Source: an uncultured Dehalococcoidia bacterium (GTDB lineage: Bacteria > Chloroflexota > Dehalococcoidia > Lucifugimonadales > GCA-2712585). Taken from it: DNA of 64,000 bases. Position numbers and translations under genes: made by a program. Positions 58,302 to 64,000 of the stretch are shown here, piece by piece (within the stretch, counting starts at the first letter, position 1; the number at the start of each line of letters is the position of its first letter). The notes under the pieces are model-generated. The model did no database searches, was not told the origin of the DNA, and saw only the letters and a program-made list of their open reading frames with translations. The stretch covers positions 192,977-256,976 of the forward strand of contig OX638324.1 in NCBI GenBank assembly GCA_951812825.1, in the 5' to 3' direction.

Positions 58302-58307
58302 ATTGTA
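58302..58307 (-). promoter_or_regulatory. -10 element close to the pyk start codon
   Basis: TACAAT on the minus strand predicts transcription start near 58295, five bases before the ATG at 58290. The -35 is weak, so the call is tentative. Confidence 0.35.
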
Positions 58308-58524
58308 GTCTCTTCTATAAATTTGTGACTGAATCGCTCGTGGTACCAACTGGAACTCTCCAGTTTCTTTCTATTCTGCTTCTATAGTGTCGCACACTGC
58401 AAGTCTCAAATATAGCGGCTCCAGACCTCCCGTGAACTCGCAAGCAGGGCTCGCCCGGGATTCAATTGACATGTCGATATGCGCGCTATCCCTTCGCCCA
58501 TAGGCAAACGAACGGAGTTATCTG

Positions 58525-58940
58525 ATGCCTGCGCTTTTTCTAACGGTTGCGGCAATTGCCGTCCTCATGCTGGGCCTGTGCCTTGGCAGTGAATAGTTTG
58601 CTTGCCCTGAAGGCTCCGACCACTTTGTGGAATACCAACTCTTCATGGACAAAAGCAATGCATCTGGAGAAATTGTAGACAATGCGGCGCGGGCCGTATT
58701 TCTGTAAGACACGGTAATTCCCCGATTTCCCGACGGGCTAACCGTTCTTGACGGTCAGGGCCATTGGAGGTGCTCCCAAGGCGTCGCCAGCAGGAGCGGT
58801 CCAAACTGCTGGCAATCCTGGCGCCACCCGGAGAAGGTCCGATGCGATTGACCGTCGAAATCTCCGACCAGTATAAGCGCAGGTTCGGTCAGGAGTCCGT
58901 CCTCCGCGTCGTTAGTGATACGTGCGTATCCTTCACTTGA
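58525..58940 (+). pseudogene. DUF3574 secreted protein, broken
   Basis: A signal-like N-terminus (MPALFLTVAAIAVLMLGLCL) is followed by TAG at 58594. The same frame continues as FACPEGSDHFVEYQLFMDKS, has a second stop TAA at 58705, and then DTVIPRFPDGLTVLDGQGHW, the DUF3574 signature. Near 58767 the homology moves to another frame (QERSKLLAILAPPGEGPMRL) and ends RFGQESVLRVVSDTCVSFT. Two stops plus a frameshift make it a pseudogene. DUF3574 proteins are small exported proteins of unknown function. The decayed 3' part overlaps a spurious upstream extension of the next gene. Confidence 0.85.
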
Positions 58941-59061
58941 TGAAGATCCCTGCCCTTGCCGCTCAAACGCAATACGTGATAAAACTATGGAGAACCAATC
59001 ACGAATTTGCGGTTGTACTGATAAACCGGCAGATGGGGAAAGTGATAGAAACGGGAGGTCA

Positions 59062-59679
59062 TCAACTATGCCGATGAACAAGGTTTCCCAGGCTTTTGAG
59101 ATAGAGCAGGCGCAATTGGACTGGCTCGGGCAGGTGGCCGAGCAGTACGGACTGGCCGACGAAGCAAAGTCCTTGCGGGTCCTCCTGGACTTCGCCATTC
59201 AAGACGCAGACAACGATCTCATCTTCGCCCCACAAAACGCTCGGTGCCGTTTCTGCGGCTAACGGGCAGTGAATGACTCGGGCGGGGACTTCTACCCAAT
59301 CCCGCCAATTAGAGTCGGTGGAACCATCAGGAATTAGATCCGGAGGCGGCTTGACCAATACCAGGAGTATGTCCACATTGGACGGATTGCCGCCGGTAAT
59401 TACGTCGTGGGCAGTTTCGTTGGTGAAGGCGAGACGGCCGTCAGCCTCAATGATGTCGGCGCTGATTGAATAGGTATTGCGAGGATCTATGTCGTCGCGA
59501 TTATATTTGACCTTGAGTTTGATTGGCGTCTGCCTGGAACAGGAGATGGTCTGACGGACGATGAGGGGAGTCGCCGCATCGGCGTGGCTCGTGTCCCGAA
59601 TCTCCACTACTAGAATCGCGCCCTCTGTGAGTGCCAATCATTCTCGATAGGTTACGGTGCGGCTAACGGATGCGTTGAA
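59062..59679 (-). pseudogene. YbaY-type lipoprotein domain, degraded
   Basis: The frame shows a YbaY domain: VTYRE, stop (TGA 59638-59640), LALTEGAILVVEIRDTSHAD, then DIDPRNTYSISADIIEADGR and VDILLVLVKPP. The TGA replaces what is usually an Arg codon between VTYRE and LALP-like text. A TTG next to the stop might restart translation, but no signal peptide would result. Past about 59280 the frame runs through the antisense of the small RHH-like gene, so its own stop was probably lost. The function of intact YbaY-type proteins is unknown; they are outer-surface or periplasmic. Confidence 0.7.
59068..59262 (+). CDS. Small protein with C-terminal CxxC (ribbon-helix-helix-like)
   Basis: The 64-residue protein starts at ATG 59068, with GGGAGG nine bases upstream. 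A longer frame from 58915 only reads through the DUF3574 relic. It has a short strand (SQAFEIEQ), a helix (LDWLGQVAEQYG), a second helix (ADEAKSLRVLLDFAIQD) and ends CRFCG. The layout suggests a ribbon-helix-helix-like fold, perhaps with a metal-binding end; similar small proteins occur in related genomes but I know no function. The YbaY relic reads through it on the other strand. Confidence 0.7.
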   Translation: MPMNKVSQAFEIEQAQLDWLGQVAEQYGLADEAKSLRVLLDFAIQDADNDLIFAPQNARCRFCG

Positions 59680-59983
59680 GTACTTACCAGAAGTAATCTC
59701 AAGCATTTAGCTGGATAGGACAGGCTCATTCTAACAGGCGACAAATGCTACTAGAAAGGTCATGATTGCTGTAACGGAAAGCAGGGAGTTCGTCAACTAA
59801 GTCTTCATCGGTTCACGTCTGCAACAGAGTTCAATATCGCCCACACACATAAATACGCAATCCGATGTAGTTTGGTTCCCGAATTCCCGTTATTTAAGTT
59901 TGAAGACGCAAGAGACTTCAGCGCTTTTCAGAGCTGTGTGGGCGTACTGGCCCATTTTGCATTCGTCAGAAGGAAACAGCGGC
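59680..59983. other. Intergenic stretch, nothing recognised
   Basis: About 300 AT-richer bases with no gene, RNA or repeat that I can support. It separates the decayed YbaY gene from the SDR gene end. Confidence 0.5.
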
Positions 59984-60814
59984 CTATTCCACGCGACGGA
60001 TAAGATAGGCCTCCGATGACATGATCCTATCGATATGCGAAGGAAAGTCCTCAAACTTGTCGGTCACCGCTCGCACCAACCGCCCTGAAAGCTTCCCGCA
60101 AGAATCGCTTCCGAGGAAGACCGCCAACTCGGCCGCTCTTTCGATTGATGCACCCTGGCCGGAGGTAACCTGAACTCCTTGGTGGTACATTGCAGTATCG
60201 CCAATCGCCAGGGCAATGTCCCGCGTCTTTTCCCACATGCGGGTGTGAATGGAGCCGGGACTCATTGCATTCACCGTGATGCTCGTATCGGCTAGCTCCA
60301 GAGCCAGATTCTCGGTGAGATTAACTATGGCGGTCTTCGCTGCATCGTAGGCAGTGACATTTGGGCCGCCAACCCCCGCCAGATTTACAATGCGACCGGA
60401 ACCACGCTTTAGCATGTGCGGAATCGCGGCCTTACATCCGTAGTATGTTCCGAACAAGTGGATGCCTATTGTGCGAGTCCATTCGTCCGAGTCATTCTCC
60501 CAAAGCCGCCCCATTGGTCCAAGATTGCCGGCGTTGTTGACCAGAACGTCAATAGAGCCGAAACGCTCCAGCGTCCTTGCTACCATCGAATCAATCTGCT
60601 GTCTACAGCTGACGTCGGCGACGATTGTAAGGACTTCCGTCCCGTGCCGTGCCCTTGCGATGTCGGACGTTCCCTTCAACTCTGCCGCCGTCCTGGCCGC
60701 CAGCGCCAGTTTAGCCCCTTCCGCAGCATAAGCCAGCGCGATGGCCCGGCCAATCCCGCGACCGCCCCCCGTAATCAAGGCAACGCGTCCCTCCAACCGG
60801 CGCTCATTCGTCAT
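59984..60814 (-). CDS. Short-chain dehydrogenase/reductase, catalytic Ser missing
   Basis: The 276-residue SDR has the cofactor motif TGGGRGIGRAIA, DVLVNNAGNLGPMG, and YDAAK as the YxxxK motif. The strand that normally holds the catalytic Ser reads VNLAGVGGPN, with Ala at the expected site and a shorter loop than relatives. Activity may be lost or altered. ATG 60814 begins the fold; the preceding frame is dispensable. The gene lies 26 bp after the alpha/beta hydrolase gene on the same strand, a likely operon. Confidence 0.88.
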   Translation of the reverse strand: MTNERRLEGRVALITGGGRGIGRAIALAYAAEGAKLALAARTAAELKGTSDIARARHGTEVLTIVADVSCRQQIDSMVARTLERFGSIDVLVNNAGNLGPMGRLWENDSDEWTRTIGIHLFGTYYGCKAAIPHMLKRGSGRIVNLAGVGGPNVTAYDAAKTAIVNLTENLALELADTSITVNAMSPGSIHTRMWEKTRDIALAIGDTAMYHQGVQVTSGQGASIERAAELAVFLGSDSCGKLSGRLVRAVTDKFEDFPSHIDRIMSSEAYLIRRVE

Positions 60815-60840
60815 GGACTGGGAATTCGTACCCTCTGCCC

Positions 60841-61599
60841 TCAAACGGCGACGTTTACCTGCGTGTGGGCCTTGAGAAACTCCCGCACCTGGCTGATGGT
60901 CTTGTCGTAGATGTCTGGCGATTCCTTCCAGGGGTATTCCGTCACCTCGGCCCTGGGAGCCAACTCCACCAGGTCCATCGCGGGCTGGTAGGGATGGGTA
61001 GGGGTGTCGTCGGGCATGATCAGCAACGGCGTCTGGCAGGCCCGGGCGAAATCCCGCGTGACGCTGTACATGAAGTCGGGATTAACGCGGTACAGGCTGT
61101 GGAGGTACGCTTCTACCGTTTCCATGGAAACGTCGGGCCGGCTGGCGCGAAGCTTGGGAGCCCACACGTCCTTACCGGAATCGTACATGGCGTCGGGGAA
61201 CTCCGGATGATGACCAACGGGCTGGCACAGCACGGCAGCGGCGACCCTGTCCGGCGCCCGCTCAATGAGCTTCATAGCGAAGGGTCCGCCTATGCAGTAT
61301 CCGATGAAGAGAAACCTGTCGATTCCGAGATGGTCCATCAGCCCCAGCTGGTCGTCGGCGAAAGCTCCCCAGCCGTCGTCAGTCGGGACGGGGCCGGTTG
61401 AGCCGCCGCCGTTGGCGTTCCGCTGATCCAAGGTGATGCAGCGGAAGTCGTCCTTGAACACGTCCATGGCGTCGAAGACCTGGTCTGGCCAGCCGGCCAT
61501 GACGGAATCCAGGCCGCCCCCCGGCGTCGCGAGAAGCGGGAACCCGGAGCCGACCTCCTCATACTGAATACGTACGTCGCCCCTGGTGTAGAACGGCAT
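60841..61599 (-). CDS. Alpha/beta hydrolase with Cys at the nucleophile site
   Basis: The 252-residue hydrolase has the oxyanion region TPGGGLDSVMAGW, the elbow FIGYCIGGPFAM, and the acid-loop LIMPDDTPTHPY. The usual GxSxG Ser is Cys here. Dienelactone hydrolase also uses Cys, but its other motifs are absent. A clear catalytic His near the C-terminus (usually GH) is not seen. It could be a C-C hydrolase-like or non-catalytic protein. The following SDR also lacks a key residue, an odd coincidence in one operon. Confidence 0.85.
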   Translation of the reverse strand: MPFYTRGDVRIQYEEVGSGFPLLATPGGGLDSVMAGWPDQVFDAMDVFKDDFRCITLDQRNANGGGSTGPVPTDDGWGAFADDQLGLMDHLGIDRFLFIGYCIGGPFAMKLIERAPDRVAAAVLCQPVGHHPEFPDAMYDSGKDVWAPKLRASRPDVSMETVEAYLHSLYRVNPDFMYSVTRDFARACQTPLLIMPDDTPTHPYQPAMDLVELAPRAEVTEYPWKESPDIYDKTISQVREFLKAHTQVNVAV

Positions 61600-61771
61600 A
61601 GTTGTTCCTCCTCTCGTCTTTGGCGTCTAGTCCTGCTGTCGATTCTAGCTTGGTGGGCGGGAGTGTCAAGGCGGCGCAGTCCCACCTTGTCATGCCGGTG
61701 CGGCTGTAGTACAAAGGACTGCGGATGAAGTTACACCGAGACTTTCCGCCTGAATCGAGGGTTGAAAACAC

Positions 61772-62440
61772 ATGAACATCAGGCTTATCAGGCACGCCGA
61801 GAGCACGGGCAACGTGGAAAATCGCTGGGTAGGCAGGGTGGATGCCCCGTTGTCCGAAGCAGGGCGTCGGCAGGCAGCCCGGCTGCGTTCCAGCCTGGAG
61901 CGGGAGGGTTACGTTCCCACCCACGTCTACGCGAGTCCCCTGAGCCGGGCCTTCGAGACCGCCCGAATCGTGGCCGCCAACTGGGATTGCCCCGTGGAGC
62001 CGTGGGCCGACCTGGTTGAATTGAGGGTCGGCGTCTTCTCCAATATGACGGCTGAGGAGATAGAAAAGGCGTTCCCGAAGCTGGCCCGCGAGTTCGCCGA
62101 AACCCGCAACTTCGACATCATCGAGGGAGCCGAAACCCACCGGGAATGCTACGACCGCGCGCAGCGGGTGGTGGACCGGCTTGGCAGCGCCCACAAAAAC
62201 ACCGATCGCGTAATGCTCTTCTCCCACGGCGGCATACTCCGCCATATTGTCTCCCGACTGCTGGGCACCGACCAGGTCTGGGCGCTGGACATCGACAATA
62301 CGTCGATATTCGAGTTCACGGTTGACGTGGACAGCTGGCATCTGGACCCGAAGTCCCGCACCAACGTGAAGCTCTGGCGCATAGACAGGTTCAACGACGT
62401 GAGCCACCTGGAAGGCGACGCGGCCGTTGGTGCGGTCTAG
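61772..62440 (+). CDS. Histidine phosphatase (phosphoglycerate-mutase-like)
   Basis: The 222-residue protein has the catalytic RHAESTGN near residue 7, YASPLSRAFETARI, ELRVGVFSNM and the second His in FSHGGILRHI. It is a branch 1 phosphatase of unknown substrate. Its end overlaps the convergent agmatinase gene by four bases. It is separate from the cobC gene at 44.8 kb, and no cobamide genes are near. Confidence 0.88.
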   Translation: MNIRLIRHAESTGNVENRWVGRVDAPLSEAGRRQAARLRSSLEREGYVPTHVYASPLSRAFETARIVAANWDCPVEPWADLVELRVGVFSNMTAEEIEKAFPKLAREFAETRNFDIIEGAETHRECYDRAQRVVDRLGSAHKNTDRVMLFSHGGILRHIVSRLLGTDQVWALDIDNTSIFEFTVDVDSWHLDPKSRTNVKLWRIDRFNDVSHLEGDAAVGAV

Positions 62441-63432
62441 TCTTCCTTGGAAGGAAAAAGCTCGGCCAGCAGGTCCAGGATGAGTTTGGCGGTGCACATG
62501 GTCGAAGTTTCGGCGTGGTCGTAGGGCGGCGCCATCTCCACAAAGTCGCACCCAACGATGTTCACCCGCTTTGACAGGGCTATCAGGGCATCCCGCATTT
62601 CGTAGTAGAAGAAGCCGCCCGGCTCGGGGGAGCCGGTGCCGGGCACCTGCATCGGGTCCATAACGTCCACGTCCACCGTCAGGTAGACGTTGCTGCCGGC
62701 GGGTACGTGGGCAACCGCCCCCTCTGGCCCCATTTCCCGGAACTGCTCCGTGGTTATCAGCTTCACGCCCTTGGAAACGGCGTCGTCGAAGATCTCCTTA
62801 GTAGCCTTGCGGATGCCGATGGAAGTGACGTTTCGGACGTTCGGCAGGTCGAAACACCGGCGGATGGGACAGCCGTGATGGTAGTATGTGCCCTGAAGCT
62901 CGTGGCTGAAGTCCATGTGGGCGTCGAAGTGGACCACGTCCAGGTCCGCAAAGCTGTCGAAGCCCCGCGCCGCCGGGAAGGTGATGGAGTGGTCCCCGCC
63001 GACGATGACGGGGAAGGAACCCTTGGCAATAATCTTTCTAACGGCGTGGGTGATCTTGGCGAAGTTGCTCTCAACGTCGGACGGAATGATGGTCACGTCG
63101 CCGCAGTCCGCCATAGTGACGCCTTTAAGAAACGTCTGCTGCCTGTCAATGTCAAAGTAACCCTCGGCCTGCCCCTCGCTCCTGAAAGAGTCGTAGCTGT
63201 AGACGCCTCTGACGTAGCGGATGCCGTTGGGCCCGTATCGGGCGCCGGGCCGCGCAAAGGTCCCCTGATCGTAGGGAACGCCGATGAAGGCGACGTCCGC
63301 GTCAAGTTTGTCCAGGTCGTCCACCAGCGGAGCGGCGAAGAATGAGAGGGGCACGGCCCTGGTGGCGGGCCAGGGCCCGTCCCACGTGTCTTTGAGGGAT
63401 AGGGACCTGTTGATTTCCGGCTCCGAATTCAT
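62437..63432 (-). CDS. Agmatinase/arginase-family ureohydrolase
   Basis: The 331-residue enzyme has the metal motifs GGDHSI, VHFDAHMDF and LTVDVDVMDPMQVPGTG, all intact. A conserved GVPYDQGTFARPGARYGP N-terminal region is agmatinase-like. It would cleave a guanidino compound to urea. Substrate may be agmatine or guanidinobutyrate. The gene end overlaps the histidine phosphatase gene tail to tail. Confidence 0.92.
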   Translation of the reverse strand: MNSEPEINRSLSLKDTWDGPWPATRAVPLSFFAAPLVDDLDKLDADVAFIGVPYDQGTFARPGARYGPNGIRYVRGVYSYDSFRSEGQAEGYFDIDRQQTFLKGVTMADCGDVTIIPSDVESNFAKITHAVRKIIAKGSFPVIVGGDHSITFPAARGFDSFADLDVVHFDAHMDFSHELQGTYYHHGCPIRRCFDLPNVRNVTSIGIRKATKEIFDDAVSKGVKLITTEQFREMGPEGAVAHVPAGSNVYLTVDVDVMDPMQVPGTGSPEPGGFFYYEMRDALIALSKRVNIVGCDFVEMAPPYDHAETSTMCTAKLILDLLAELFPSKED

Positions 63433-63511
63433 AGCTGTCCGTCCAATCGTTTCAGAAAGGTGTATGGGCCATTATACCCCATGCCCGCGGATGGTTTTCG
63501 GAGAGCTTGAA

Positions 63512-63931
63512 TCACGCCTCAGCGTTGGCCCTGCTGTGCTCAAAAGACCGCTGGATGAGTTCGCGGAGCACGTCCATGTCCACGTCTGCCAGCTTGTTTA
63601 TGTAGAGGCACGAAACGCTCTTGCGATGCTTTCCCAGCCGGGCGAGGAGGTCGTCGCGGCCCTCGAATTCGTCCATGACGTACAGCGACAGGTTCTGCTT
63701 TCTTGGCGAGAAGCCGGTTAGAAACATGTCCCCTTCTCTGCCGGAGGCGTACTTGTAGTGGTAGTCTCCGAAGCCGATGATGGTCGGCCCCCACATCTCC
63801 GGCTCCATCCCCGTAATCTGCTTCATCATCTCCAGGATGGTGCTGCCGTCTTCCCGGCGGCGCTTGTTCTCGACGGACGCTAGAAAGTCCTCAACGCTCG
63901 CGCCGGTCTTGCGGGTCTTGTTCTCAGCCAT
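63512..63931 (-). CDS. DUF1801-domain protein
   Basis: The 139-residue protein has the DUF1801 pattern: SVEDFLASVENKRRREDG, MKQITGMEPEMWGPTIIGFG, YKYASGREGDMFLTGFSPRK, LSLYV, then LARLGKHRKSVSCLYINKL. The family resembles iron-chaperone frataxin-like and YdhG proteins; its function is not settled. ATG 63931 has GGAGG seven bases upstream. It is a single gene with 80 bp to the agmatinase gene on the same strand. Confidence 0.9.
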   Translation of the reverse strand: MAENKTRKTGASVEDFLASVENKRRREDGSTILEMMKQITGMEPEMWGPTIIGFGDYHYKYASGREGDMFLTGFSPRKQNLSLYVMDEFEGRDDLLARLGKHRKSVSCLYINKLADVDMDVLRELIQRSFEHSRANAEA

Positions 63932-64000
63932 TGCCTGTCCTCCCGATTGAATCCTCAACTTAGACCTGGATGTCTATATGATATATGCTTTAGGCCACCG

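Noticed and set aside
58915-59067. Upstream extension of the small CxxC protein from ATG 58915
   Set aside because: The region overlaps the tail of the DUF3574 relic and lacks a ribosome-binding site; ATG 59068 has GGGAGG.

Overview
This is an ordinary chromosomal segment of a free-living bacterium. There are no rRNA genes, tRNA genes, CRISPR arrays, phage genes or insertion sequences. The gene families together suggest an uncultured member of the Chloroflexota near the SAR202/Dehalococcoidia lineages. They include amidohydrolases, a Rieske oxygenase, a form II Cox-type molybdenum hydroxylase, a collagen-like/Cache lipoprotein, orphan transporters, and cobamide salvage from corrinoid precursors. 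This taxonomic placement is inferred from gene content only; no phylogenetic marker is present. By eye the DNA is moderately GC-rich, and more so in the cox block (about 34-48 kb).

Layout. 1-10 kb: the end of an acyl-CoA synthetase, a broken cation-efflux gene, a Rieske/GMC oxidoreductase pair, an MFS exporter and an S9 peptidase. 10-17 kb: a ThDP-dependent decarboxylase, two TIM-barrel amidohydrolases, an orphan amino-acid-type binding protein with a damaged signal peptide, and an EamA permease. 17-25.5 kb: a decay zone (MacB-like ABC pseudogenes and an alpha/beta-hydrolase pseudogene) around a lipoprotein with a collagen-like stretch and two Cache domains, followed by NHL and DUF1800 proteins.

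25.6-34.1 kb is the most interesting part. It encodes a COG2907-type flavoprotein, a cytochrome P450 fused to an N-terminal GPP34 (GOLPH3-like) domain, a sterol-C24-methyltransferase-like enzyme in an apparent operon with an RND/MMPL permease, and a Rieske oxygenase of the DAF-36/KshA type. Together these look like a system that modifies and moves a sterol or a similar polycyclic lipid. No squalene epoxidase or oxidosqualene cyclase is present here, so the substrate would be imported or made elsewhere.

34.4-44.2 kb: a sortilin/BNR-repeat protein, then coxG divergent from coxS-L-M-D-E (form II signature in CoxL). 44.2-55.2 kb: a cobamide locus in two divergent arms. The minus arm (btuC-btuF-btuD-cobO-cobT-cobS-cobC-cobU) has a sigma70-like promoter, a cobalamin riboswitch and an attenuator hairpin that also hides the btuC ribosome-binding site. 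The plus arm is cbiB-cobD-cobQ. No corrin-ring genes are visible. 55.2-64 kb: D-aminoacylase, pyruvate kinase, two more decayed genes (DUF3574 and YbaY), an SDR, an alpha/beta hydrolase with Cys for Ser, a histidine phosphatase, an agmatinase-like enzyme and a DUF1801 protein.

At least six genes carry in-frame stops or frameshifts. Several also have ruined catalytic motifs, which points to real gene decay rather than sequencing error alone.
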